In this document: piece after piece, positions 33,913-42,193 of the stretch | Numbering within the stretch: the first letter of the stretch is position 1 | Layout: the number at the start of each line of letters is the position of its first letter | From: Nocardia albiluteola | GTDB lineage: Bacteria; Actinomycetota; Actinomycetes; Mycobacteriales; Mycobacteriaceae | Assembly (NCBI RefSeq): GCF_018860155.1 | Contig: NZ_JAHKNI010000004.1 | Span: 248,001-312,000 of the forward strand | DNA: 64,000 nt | Reading direction: 5' to 3' | The notes under the pieces: model-generated | Seen by the model: only the letters and a program-made list of their open reading frames with translations | What the model was told of the DNA's origin: nothing | The model's database searches: none | Program-made: the position numbers and the translations under genes

Positions 33913-34905
33913 TTACGGAAAGTTCCGGTACCGTGAGGCGATATACTCTATGTTGATTATTGGGGTTTTCAGTGCCCTGAAACTGAACCCGCCAACGGTG
34001 GTGGAAAGTACATTGCGCATACTGACCGGGTCGTCGCCCCGGACGCAATTGCTGGCCCAGTTCGACCAGTATTGCTCGACGTTCCAGTTCCGGTACCCGA
34101 ATGTCGTGCAGCAGTTGGTACCACATTTACCCCCGGTCTCGCACAGGTCACTGATCTCGCAGCCCTGCGTTCCCGTATAGCCTTGCGTGTCTCTGGGGTT
34201 CGTGACGATTTCGGCGAGCTCATGGCTCACGCAGTAGGCGACGTTGGCAATTGTTCCCGCGGGAGTGTTTCCCTTCCGGTTGTCTGTTCGGATGACTGCG
34301 TAGAACAAGTCGTCGCCTACCGAATTATCGTTGTACTTGGCGCTTTTGTGGTAGCCGCAGAAACTTCCGGTTGGCAACGGCATCCCCGAGGAGTCCAACA
34401 CGGTCGGCTTTGTCGCAGGGTCCAGGAACAGAACATAGAGCAGGTTGGCCTCGTCAACCGCAGGCGACCGGACGCCGCCGGGAATGTTTCCTTTCAGAAA
34501 GGTCGCAGCTTCGGCTTCAGTCAATGTCGCCGGTGGGTTGACGTTCAGTTGTACGGCTTGTACGACGGAGCCGTGCCCGACACCATACTGTGACAGCTGG
34601 TTAACGTATTGGCCCGCGAGGAGGTCTTGGCAAAGCCGCTTCGCGGCATCCAGACCGGCGTTGATCCGTGTACCGGCACCGACACGAATTATCGGGTGGT
34701 AGTAAGTGCCCCAGCAGATGACGGCGACTGCAGGGTGGGCGATGACAAATTTGGTGTTTTCATCGGCGGCAACTCCACTCGTGTCGCAGCGGCATACGGC
34801 GTTCGTGCTCTCAGCATCGGTAGATCCGAGTGCCGAGGAGACCCGTGCCCGCGAAAGACTGGCCAGGTGATCGGGTGAATCGCCCATGGGAGCGCCCGCA
34901 TTCAT
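33913..34905 (-). CDS. Putative metalloprotease-like protein (HELAE motif)
   Basis: A 330-residue protein. SHELAEIVTNP at about residues 227-237, followed by GCEISDLCE, matches an actinobacterial family with HEL(A/V)E..T(D/N)P..EI(G/S)D(I/L)C motifs whose acidic and His residues look like a zincin-type metal site. The family is uncharacterised as far as I know. Several Cys (CETGGKCGTNCC) suggest disulfides and an extracellular life, but no clear signal peptide is visible. It overlaps the tail-fibre-like gene by four bases, so the two are coupled. GC is lower than in neighbours. Confidence 0.6.
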   Translation of the reverse strand: MNAGAPMGDSPDHLASLSRARVSSALGSTDAESTNAVCRCDTSGVAADENTKFVIAHPAVAVICWGTYYHPIIRVGAGTRINAGLDAAKRLCQDLLAGQYVNQLSQYGVGHGSVVQAVQLNVNPPATLTEAEAATFLKGNIPGGVRSPAVDEANLLYVLFLDPATKPTVLDSSGMPLPTGSFCGYHKSAKYNDNSVGDDLFYAVIRTDNRKGNTPAGTIANVAYCVSHELAEIVTNPRDTQGYTGTQGCEISDLCETGGKCGTNCCTTFGYRNWNVEQYWSNWASNCVRGDDPVSMRNVLSTTVGGFSFRALKTPIINIEYIASRYRNFP

Positions 34906-35690
34906 TGCAACGCCACCATGATGGGAATCAGTCCGCGGCCGGTGTCGAGTGGCTGCAGAGCCTTGCCTATCACAGCTCCGAACGAGCGTCTTTCGTCGAC
35001 CGCTTTCATGGCATGACCCTGTATGTCAGACGTAGTGAGCAGATCGCCAACCGTTATCGGGGCCACGTCGGCGTCGACCTTGCAGTAAACTCGGCCGATC
35101 AATGCAATATCCGCTCGTTTGGCGTCGGAGATCTGCTTATCGAGCACAATGCCCGGCCTGCAGTTGCCCGCGCCTGAGATCACACCCGCGACCTTTGTGT
35201 CGTATGGTCTGCAGCTTGGTTCCAAAGTCTTCCCGCTGGAGCTGATAACCATCACCGTTCCGGGTTCTGATTGCCCAACTGCGGAAATATCGAACTGCTC
35301 GGCGCAGTCTCCGCCGGTCAGATAAACATCGCCGGTGACCCGAATGTCACCTTGAAATAATCCCGCGAGGATGCCGCCGGTCGAGACCAGGCCGATCCCG
35401 TTCACGCTTTCCGCACTTACACCTATGCCCCCGTTACCTGCGCTCTGGTTCTTTCCATAAACGCCGCTGGCCGTAGTGTTGTCGACCTGACCGAAAACGC
35501 CTTCTCCTCCGTCGATTCCGCCGCGCCCAAATACGCCGATACCTGTTCCAGTATGCTCGCCGTAGACCGCACTGTCACTCGGACTCGTTGTAGTCGCATG
35601 TACCGCGTTACTGCCAGGGCCGGCACCAGTGGCGGTAGCCAGCACCGCTGCTGTATTAGCCGCATTAGTATTGAAAATACCGTTAGGCAT
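34902..35690 (-). CDS. Gly-rich beta-repeat protein with tail-fibre-type C-terminal domain
   Basis: A 262-residue protein. Residues 1-110 are Gly/Thr/Asn-rich with short beta-strand repeats (VYGEHTGTGIGVFGRGG, then GVFGQVDNTTASGVYGKN). The C-terminus is a conserved-looking domain: GGDCAEQFDISA, then EPGTVMVISSSGKTLEPS, VAGVISGAG, ALIGRVYCKVDAD, VGDLLTTSDIQGHAMKA. Similar C-termini occur in phage tail-fibre/peptidase G2-like proteins and in secreted actinobacterial proteins. First gene of a two-gene unit with the HELAE protein; a surface or particle-associated role is inferred. Confidence 0.6.
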   Translation of the reverse strand: MPNGIFNTNAANTAAVLATATGAGPGSNAVHATTTSPSDSAVYGEHTGTGIGVFGRGGIDGGEGVFGQVDNTTASGVYGKNQSAGNGGIGVSAESVNGIGLVSTGGILAGLFQGDIRVTGDVYLTGGDCAEQFDISAVGQSEPGTVMVISSSGKTLEPSCRPYDTKVAGVISGAGNCRPGIVLDKQISDAKRADIALIGRVYCKVDADVAPITVGDLLTTSDIQGHAMKAVDERRSFGAVIGKALQPLDTGRGLIPIMVALQ

Positions 35691-36247
35691 CGCACGTATC
35701 CTTCTGTCACACCCCGCCGCGGGATTCCGGGTCGTGTCGAAACTCGCCTGACGCCTCTTGTCTCAAGTTCATGCCTGCAAACGGAAACTGTCAAGGGGTA
35801 TTCAGGCCGCAGTTCAATTTCTTGACACTCGCCGACTGGGCCAGGGTGCGTCGTGCGGTTCGCCGGGCGTACCCCGGATACCGGCGGTGGCGACCACCGG
35901 CCGATTTCCGGGCCCGGACGGAGTCGCGGCCCTCCCGCGCGGTCGTGGTCTTCACCCGGGTGAGGTTGGTGAGCCGCCGCAGTACCGCAGTGCGTGACGG
36001 TGGCGAAAGCCTGCTTACCGTGCATTCCCGATCGATTCCCCGGCAGATCGATGCCCACCCCAACTCACGCCGCGTCTCGATTGCGTCGTTTCGAAGCCTA
36101 ATGACCAGTGACAACCGCCCGCCCTCGAGAGCAGCATGGATGGACCGCCCGTGCAGGGCTGTCATCGACACGGATGGATCCAACACGCGTTGGCTGGGGT
36201 TTCACCGCTTCATGAAAGTTATCCGCCTGGTCGAGGGAGGTGCAACG
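35691..36247. other. 557-bp divergent spacer
   Basis: No convincing gene. Open frames here lack ribosome sites and family features. A consensus-like TTGACA occurs at 35821-35826 but has no good -10 partner. GGGAGG at 36235-36240 is the ribosome site of the DUF2235 gene. Confidence 0.4.
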
Positions 36248-37819
36248 ATGCGTCGTCTCATCATGTGCTGTGACGGCACGTGGGATACACCGAGCCAGTT
36301 GGCGGTCACGAATGTGCGCCGCATGTACAACGCCCTGGCAGATTCCATGAGCAACGGGGAGGAGCAGCTCGCGCAGTATCAGCCTGGGGTGGGTACCGAG
36401 AGCGGTGAGCTGCTCGGCTGGCTGCTGGGAGGGATCACCGGGGCGGGACTATCGAGCAACGTGATGGACGCCTATCACTGGCTGACTTCTACGTACCGAC
36501 CCGGAGACAAAATCGCCCTATTCGGTTTCAGTCGTGGCGCGTACACGGCGCGCAGCACCGCGGGCATGATCGCCGCGTGCGGATTGATCGATACCCGATG
36601 CGTGGATGAAGACACGATCCGGCGTCAGATCCGGCAGGTCTACCAGCGGAGGTACCACCTAGGGCAGGCCGCAGATCCCAGGTGGAGCGACGGTCTCCGA
36701 TTCAGCTACGCCCCTGAGCGGGATCCGATGCCGGTGGACTTCATCGGCGTGTGGGACACCGTCGGGTCACTGGGCATCCCGGACACCCTCGGCGGGCTCA
36801 GCCTGCTGGACCCCGCCCGCCGATATGCGTTCCTCGACGTGAAGCTGAACCCAGCTGTGCGTCACGGTCGCCACGCGATAGCGCTCGATGAGCGGCGGAG
36901 TGAGTTCACCCCGACGTTGTGGTCCGAGCCGGAGCCGGATCAGGACGTCAAACAGGTCTGGTTCCCGGGAAGCCACACCGACGTGGGCGGCGGCCATCAG
37001 GAGAAGGGGCTGAGCGATGGCGCGCTGAAGTGGATGATCGAGGAGGCGCGTGCCGCGATCGGAGTCGAATTCCGCAAGCAGGTGGAGGACCAGATCCGGC
37101 CCAACGCGCTCGATACACTGCACGACGACAACCAGGGGATCTACGGCCTGTTCGAGCCGTTGTACGAGCCGCTGCTGCGCCCACTTCTCGAACCGATTTT
37201 CCAACCGCGGCCCCGTGCCACCCCGATGATCGACAACGACGGGAACAACCCCTTGCTGCACTCGTCGGTGTACGAGCGTCACCAGACTCCACCGATCGTC
37301 ACCGGACCGTACCGGCCCACCAAGATGCTGACGCCGGGCGAGTCCAGCACCGTCACCGTGTCCGCCCGTGATCCGTTGAACTGGACGGGCCTCTACCTCG
37401 ACGCCGGCGACTACACCTTCGCCGCGGCCGGTGAGTGGACCGATCTCGGCATCCCGTCCGGGCCCGCGGGCCCTAGCGGCTGGAGGCGGTTCCAACCGGG
37501 AGAGGCCATCCACTTGGTCGGCACGCTGATTGGCCAGGCAGAGCGACTTTTCCGGCGCGTGACCCGGAACCCGACGGCCTACTTCCCGCTGGCCCCCCGC
37601 GACGAGGCCATGCCGTGGATGTCGCTCATCGGCCTCGTCGCCAACGACGCGATCCCGCTGGAAGGAGCACAGGCCCTGCACGAGCAGATCGCCATCGGAG
37701 CCGGCACGAACCACCGGGTATGCCGCCCCGGGTACCTGTACGCCTTCGCCAACAACGCGTGGGGCTTCTACGGCAACAACCAGGGCAGTGTGCAACTCGA
37801 AGTGACCAGGAACAGCTGA
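36248..37819 (+). CDS. DUF2235 alpha/beta hydrolase with C-terminal beta domain
   Basis: 523 residues. The DUF2235 hydrolase core (1-~300) has the family start LIMCCDGTWDTP, the nucleophile elbow GFSRG with Ser95, an acidic motif VDFIGVWDTVGSLG, and WFPGSHTDVGGGH with the catalytic His. Related proteins include Tle1-type phospholipase effectors. Residues ~360-523 form a beta-rich domain (NWTGLYLDAGDYTFAAAGEW to NNAWGFYGNNQGSVQLEVTR) that resembles PA-IL-type galactose-binding lectins. ATG 36248 follows GGGAGG. No signal peptide is seen. A lipid- or glycan-directed hydrolase is likely. Confidence 0.85.
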   Translation: MRRLIMCCDGTWDTPSQLAVTNVRRMYNALADSMSNGEEQLAQYQPGVGTESGELLGWLLGGITGAGLSSNVMDAYHWLTSTYRPGDKIALFGFSRGAYTARSTAGMIAACGLIDTRCVDEDTIRRQIRQVYQRRYHLGQAADPRWSDGLRFSYAPERDPMPVDFIGVWDTVGSLGIPDTLGGLSLLDPARRYAFLDVKLNPAVRHGRHAIALDERRSEFTPTLWSEPEPDQDVKQVWFPGSHTDVGGGHQEKGLSDGALKWMIEEARAAIGVEFRKQVEDQIRPNALDTLHDDNQGIYGLFEPLYEPLLRPLLEPIFQPRPRATPMIDNDGNNPLLHSSVYERHQTPPIVTGPYRPTKMLTPGESSTVTVSARDPLNWTGLYLDAGDYTFAAAGEWTDLGIPSGPAGPSGWRRFQPGEAIHLVGTLIGQAERLFRRVTRNPTAYFPLAPRDEAMPWMSLIGLVANDAIPLEGAQALHEQIAIGAGTNHRVCRPGYLYAFANNAWGFYGNNQGSVQLEVTRNS

Positions 37820-38041
37820 GCGATCAGAGCCGCTCCCTCGGCCCGACGGTCACCCGCCGGTTGCGACCACAAGTAAGTTGGGCTGGCGCGCGCATACCTC
37901 GACACCGGGCGCGGTGCGAGGAACCCGCTCGGCCGCGGCGGCGTCCAGATAACGCCACACCGTCGCCCTGTTTGCGCGAGGTAGCCCAAAGCTGTTCGAA
38001 CACCGGATGATCGACCTTCCACCACGTCGGGGTCCGGTCTG

Positions 38042-38131
38042 GACCCGGTTCGAGCTTTGCAGCATGCGCTTTACCGGGCGGCCAAAGCCGATCCTCGGCG
38101 ACGGTTTCATGCGTTGCGGGACAAGGTGTGG
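38042..38131 (+). pseudogene. Group II intron reverse transcriptase N-terminal remnant
   Basis: About 30 codons read DPVRALQHALYRAAKADPRR then RFHALRDKVW, the characteristic start region of bacterial group II intron-encoded reverse transcriptases. The similarity is lost on both sides and the frame does not continue as RT. The 390-bp spacer 37820-38208 otherwise shows only a minus-strand stretch (TVWRYLDAAA, about 37940) vaguely like an IS5-type transposase helix. Confidence 0.65.
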
Positions 38132-38208
38132 GCGCCTCCACCCGCTCGTACGACGGCGCCAGCATTCACCCGGGCAGTTGTTCGTCCCGCGACAGTAAGG
38201 TGCGCGGT

Positions 38209-39495
38209 ATGGAGTCGGGTTGGCCACCTCTACAGGAACCGGAGTCGAAGCGCATCTGGGACGACGTGGTCACCGGAGTCGCCACCGACCTGGGTGCCCA
38301 TGCCGCCGACCTTGCCGTCCGGGTGGCTGACCTGATGCTTGCGGAGCTACCGGAGTTCATCTCCGACGCCGAGGCTTACACACAGGAGGTCGCTTCGGTG
38401 GAGGCGTCCCTGCGCGCGATCTCGGGTCAGCTCCAGCGCGGGGGTGACCCCCGAGCGGTGATCCTGCCCGAGGCTACGGTGGCGGTAGCGAGAACCGGGG
38501 TGCACCGGCTGGTGGCGCTGACCCCGATGCTGCGCTCGTACCGGCTGGGCCACCAGGTCGTGTGGCAGTGGTTGCTGGCGCGGATCTCCGAGCGGACCCT
38601 GGAGCCTGTTGTGCTGGCCAGGGCTGCAGATCTGCTCTCGGCATGGTTGTTCGCTTTCATCGATGCCGCTTCGAGCCTGGGTGAGCAGCTGTACGAGACC
38701 GAGCGTGACCAGTGGATGCGCAGCGCGATGGCGGCGCGGGTCGAGGCGGTCGAGGCGATCCTGTCCGGTCGTGAGCGTGACGCGCGACGGGCCTCCGCGC
38801 GGCTCGGCTACGAGCTGGGGCGCCACCACGTCGGCGTGGTCGCGTGGGTGAACTCGGCACCGGAGGGATCGGATCCGCAGCCGGCGCTCAACCGGCTTCT
38901 GCAGCAGCTGGGTCGGCTGGTCGGTGCCGATGCCGTGCTGGTGTGTCCTCGCGGTGCGAAGAGCAGCGTTGCCTGGATCAGTCGGGCTCGCGCGTTCGAC
39001 GACGGCGATCTCGGCGGGATCGCCATCTCGGTTGAGGCGACCACGAACGAGTTCGCCCCTCTGCTGGCGGTGGGCAACCCGGGCCACGGGTTGTCGGGCT
39101 TCCGGCTCAGTCAGGCGCAGGCCGGCCATGCCCGGCGCGTGGCGACCATGACCGGTGCAGCGACCGGCTCGGTGACCCGGTACGACGAGGTCGCGGTGGT
39201 CGCGATGGCCACGGTGGACCCTGAGCAGGCCAGGGCACACGTTGTAGGTGTGCTGGGCGGTCTGGCCGCCGACGACGAGGCGACTTATCGGATAGCCGAG
39301 ACGCTGGCGGTCTATCTCGAGGAGAACCACAGTCGCAACCGTGCCGCCGCGCGGCTGCACATCCACCCGAACACGGTCAACTACCGGGTCCGGCAGGCCG
39401 AGAGCATCCTCGGTCACGTGATCGGGGGCAGCGATCTCGATCTCCGCGTGGCGCTGGCCCTGCTGCCTGCCATGCGCGGGCTCCTCTCCAGCTGA
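38209..39495 (+). CDS. PucR family transcriptional regulator
   Basis: A 428-residue regulator. The C-terminal PucR helix-turn-helix is clear (YLEENHSRNRAAARLHIHPN then TVNYRVRQAESILG). The N-terminal and middle regions are the helical and GGDEF-like parts usual in this family. ATG 38209 follows TAAGG. It stands at the head of a same-strand catabolic gene group (ligase remnants, cupin, 3-hydroxyacyl-CoA dehydrogenase) and probably activated it. Confidence 0.88.
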   Translation: MESGWPPLQEPESKRIWDDVVTGVATDLGAHAADLAVRVADLMLAELPEFISDAEAYTQEVASVEASLRAISGQLQRGGDPRAVILPEATVAVARTGVHRLVALTPMLRSYRLGHQVVWQWLLARISERTLEPVVLARAADLLSAWLFAFIDAASSLGEQLYETERDQWMRSAMAARVEAVEAILSGRERDARRASARLGYELGRHHVGVVAWVNSAPEGSDPQPALNRLLQQLGRLVGADAVLVCPRGAKSSVAWISRARAFDDGDLGGIAISVEATTNEFAPLLAVGNPGHGLSGFRLSQAQAGHARRVATMTGAATGSVTRYDEVAVVAMATVDPEQARAHVVGVLGGLAADDEATYRIAETLAVYLEENHSRNRAAARLHIHPNTVNYRVRQAESILGHVIGGSDLDLRVALALLPAMRGLLSS

Positions 39496-39642
39496 CCCCA
39501 CCTGTGAGTTGCCGACTGTTGCGGCGGCACAGTGAGGCGACCGAAATCTGTCGCGGCTGACCGAGACGGCACATGCCTGCGGTTCGTAGTGTCCTGCATC
39601 ACAGGGCCACATGGCCCACCGAAGATTGCCCAGGAGACTGCC

Positions 39643-39895
39643 ATGACCATTGAGTTATCCGTGTAATTCGAGCCCGACCGACGTCGCCCTGCGTGAGGAC
39701 GCCCGCGCCGATGCGCCCGCGCCGCGCAGCCATCTGGGAACTGAGTTCGCCAAGTGGCAGGTGCCCGAACAGTTCGAGTTCGTCCCGGCGATCCCCACCA
39801 ACACCACCGCCAAGTTCAAGAAGGACGAGCTTCGCACCACCTTCGGCAACGTCGACCGACCTGCCGATGACACCCCTCGAGAGGAACCGTCATGA
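39643..39895 (+). pseudogene. AMP-forming acyl-CoA ligase reduced to its ends (1)
   Basis: From about 39725 the frame reads HLGTEFAKWQVPEQFEFVPA, IPTNTTAKFKKDELRTTF: the last ~60 residues of an acyl-CoA ligase, including the C-terminal catalytic-Lys region (TAKFKKDEL). The stop overlaps the cupin start (ATGA). An ATG with a ribosome site (CAGGAG) at 39643 starts MTIELSV and stops at once in another frame. The ~450 middle codons are missing. Confidence 0.7.
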
Positions 39896-40452
39896 CACTC
39901 ACCGCCGCACCGAAGCCTGCCACCACCAGCACAGGTACACCGCTGCCGCTGGTCGCCCTGCCCCAGGGCGAACTGCTCACCGTCAATTCCAACGACATCC
40001 CGCTGATCCGCGACGCTCTCGGTCCCGGCGTCCACTTCAAGCCGCTGCGCCTCGACCTCGAGACCGGCCAGTGGGTCGTGCTCGCGATCTTCGAGCCCGG
40101 TGCCGCGGTGCCACTGCACTACCACACCGGCATCGCCCAGGGGTACACCCTGGCGGGCCGCTGGCACTACCTGGAGTACCCGGACCAGATGCAGACCGCG
40201 GGCTCCTACCTCTACGAGCCGGCCGGTTCGGTGCACACCTTCGTCAGCCCCGCCGACAACACCGAGGACACCGTGCTCCTGGCCTTCGTCGAGGGGGGCA
40301 ACGTGAACTTCACCGAGGACGGCCACTTCCACTCCATCCTCGACGGCGTCACCATCCGGCACCTCACCGATGCCCTCAGCCAGGCTCAGGGCCTCAACGG
40401 CGTGCAGTACATCGGCGGCGGGGCCGCAGGAGTCGTCAGCGTCGACGCCTGA
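39892..40452 (+). CDS. Cupin dioxygenase, 2,4'-dihydroxyacetophenone dioxygenase-like
   Basis: A 186-residue single-domain cupin. Metal ligands are visible in the usual order: His76 and His78 (PLHYHTG), Glu95 (HYLEYPDQM) and His115 (SVHTF). The block GAAVPLHYHTGIAQGYTLAGRWHY matches DAD/acetylacetone-cleaving-type iron dioxygenases, which cleave C-C bonds of aryl ketones or diketones. Full length, start coupled to the upstream ligase remnant. The surviving operon suggests aromatic or ketone degradation under PucR control. Confidence 0.8.
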   Translation: MTLTAAPKPATTSTGTPLPLVALPQGELLTVNSNDIPLIRDALGPGVHFKPLRLDLETGQWVVLAIFEPGAAVPLHYHTGIAQGYTLAGRWHYLEYPDQMQTAGSYLYEPAGSVHTFVSPADNTEDTVLLAFVEGGNVNFTEDGHFHSILDGVTIRHLTDALSQAQGLNGVQYIGGGAAGVVSVDA

Positions 40453-40734
40453 CCACCTCGTGCAGCGCTAGCCACCGGGAGGGCCGGCGGTGCACGAGCG
40501 CGCCGTCTTCGCCGAACCGATCGTTGGCGACCAGGGGGCGAATCGATCACGTGCTCGCGATAGCCGGCCAGCCCGGCCGCGGCTTCGTCATGCACCAGAC
40601 CACGCGTGAATTCGCCACCGTAAATGGCGTTGACCTTCTTCCTCGCCGCCGCGACCACAGGCCGGCCCCACCCGACCCCGGAGGCGATGGCCGCCGACCA
40701 TGCCGCTCTTCCGCAAACCCAGAGGGATAGATCC

Positions 40735-40981
40735 ATGTTGAGCACGATGCAGGACGAAATGGGATGAGCGCCCGCTGGTGGCCGTTGTCGTGCACGAGGG
40801 CACCGACATCACCGCCGGCGAATTGCGTGCGTTCCTCGCCGACCGGGTGGCGCGTTGGCAGCTGCCGGAGCGGTGGGCGTTCATCGACCAGGTCCCGAAG
40901 ACCAGCGTCGGCAAATACGACAAGAAGCGCCTGCGACGTACCCACGCCGACGGGGGACTCGACGTCATCGAGCTGGCCTGA
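40735..40981 (+). pseudogene. AMP-forming acyl-CoA ligase reduced to its ends (2)
   Basis: The ATG at 40735 gives MLSTMQD, the usual first residues of actinobacterial fatty-acyl-CoA ligases. Within one codon the sequence jumps, one frame off, to [48 protein letters not shown], the last ~75 residues of the same family, with the catalytic Lys in TSVGKYDKK. About 1.4 kb of the middle is absent. The spacer 40453-40734 shows no other gene. Confidence 0.78.
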
Positions 40982-41032
40982 TGGTGCCCCGCCACCGGTG
41001 GAAGTACACCCATTCGATCGAAGGAGATCTTC

Positions 41033-41986
41033 ATGTCCACTCTCGACAAGGTCGCGGTGCTCGGCGCCGGAGTACTCGGCGGACAGATCGCCTGGCACTC
41101 GGCCTTCAAAGGGAAAACCGTTACCGTCTACGACATTTCACCGCAGGCCCTGGATCGCTGCCGGGCCGCTCATGACCAGTACGCGGCTATCTACCTCGCC
41201 GAGGTCGGCGTGTCGGTTCACGACATCGCTGACACTCGCGCGCGGCTGACCTACGCGACCAGCCTCGCCTCAGCGGTATCGGGCAAGGATCTGGTAATCG
41301 AGGCCGTCCCCGAGATTCCCGAGGTCAAGACCCAGGTCTATCGGGAAATGGCGCCACTGCTTTCCCCGCGCACCCTCATCGCCACCAACTCCTCGACGCT
41401 GCTGCCCCGCGACTTCGCGGAAGTTACCGGACGTCCAGCCAAGTATTGCGCGATGCACTTCGCCAACATGATCTGGGCGATGAACGTTGTCGAAATCATG
41501 GCCCATCCCGGAACAGCGGACGACGCCCTCACCGCGGTGACCGAGTACGCCATCGAGATCGGCATGATCCCGATTCCGGTCCGCAAAGAACAGACTGGCT
41601 ACATCCTCAACACCTGGTTCGTGCAACTGCTCAACGCGAGTCAGACCCTCGTCACGAACGGCATCGCCACACCCGAGGACATCGACCGCACCTATTTGAT
41701 CGTCAATCCCGGTGCACCCCGCGGCCCGATGGGAGCCTTCGACATGGTGGGCATGCAAACGGCGTATAACGTTGTCGCCCATTGGGGTTCGGTGACCGGC
41801 GACGAGCAGATGCTCGCCAACGCCCGTTACATCAAGGAGAACTTCCTCGACAAGGGCAAGCTGGGCATGCAAACCGGCGAGGGCTACTACACCTACCCCG
41901 ATCCCGCCTACGCCGACCCCGGATTCCTTGCGGTGCCCGCCATTTCCCAGGCAGCCGAGATCGCCGCGTTGGCGCGGCTCACCTAG
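41033..41986 (+). CDS. 3-hydroxyacyl-CoA dehydrogenase
   Basis: A 317-residue NAD-dependent dehydrogenase. The Rossmann loop is VAVLGAGVLGGQIAWHSA, then LVIEAVPEIPEVKTQVYREM and ATNSSTLL. The catalytic His142 lies in MHFANMIW. The C-terminal dimer domain (GYILNTWFVQLLNASQTLV, NPGAPRGPMGAFDMVGM) is complete. AAGGAG precedes ATG 41033. Acts in beta-oxidation or a related acyl-CoA pathway. The leader contains TTCGATCGAA, also found before the small ORF at 42080. Confidence 0.9.
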   Translation: MSTLDKVAVLGAGVLGGQIAWHSAFKGKTVTVYDISPQALDRCRAAHDQYAAIYLAEVGVSVHDIADTRARLTYATSLASAVSGKDLVIEAVPEIPEVKTQVYREMAPLLSPRTLIATNSSTLLPRDFAEVTGRPAKYCAMHFANMIWAMNVVEIMAHPGTADDALTAVTEYAIEIGMIPIPVRKEQTGYILNTWFVQLLNASQTLVTNGIATPEDIDRTYLIVNPGAPRGPMGAFDMVGMQTAYNVVAHWGSVTGDEQMLANARYIKENFLDKGKLGMQTGEGYYTYPDPAYADPGFLAVPAISQAAEIAALARLT

Positions 41987-42079
41987 AGAAGCGACCGAAG
42001 CAGGGCGGCTACGGCGCCCCGCACCTACCGGCGCCCTTCACCTCGGACCGACCCCGTTCGATCGAAAGGTACTCCGACG

Positions 42080-42193
42080 ATGTCAACCCATGCAGCACCA
42101 AACATCGCACCACCCGATGAGCGTGTCGCGCACCCGAATCGGTTCGCCGCGTCCCACGACGACAGGCGCGGCACATCACGAGGACAGAGGTGA
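42080..42193 (+). CDS. 37-aa ORF coupled to the DUF1254 gene
   Basis: ATG 42080 opens MSTHAAPNIAPPDERVAHPN and ends in RRGTSRGQR, with its stop overlapping the next GTG (GTGA). The leader TTCGATCGAAAGG copies that of the preceding gene. It may be a real small protein or another gene reduced to its two ends, as with the two ligases nearby. Confidence 0.35.
   Translation: MSTHAAPNIAPPDERVAHPNRFAASHDDRRGTSRGQR

Noticed and set aside
35423-36058. 211-aa minus-strand frame in the divergent spacer
   Set aside because: No ribosome site or family pattern, and it overlaps the tail-fibre-like gene.
37900-38000. IS5-type transposase fragment (TVWRYLDAAA) on the minus strand
   Set aside because: The match is a short helix only; too weak to list as a separate element.
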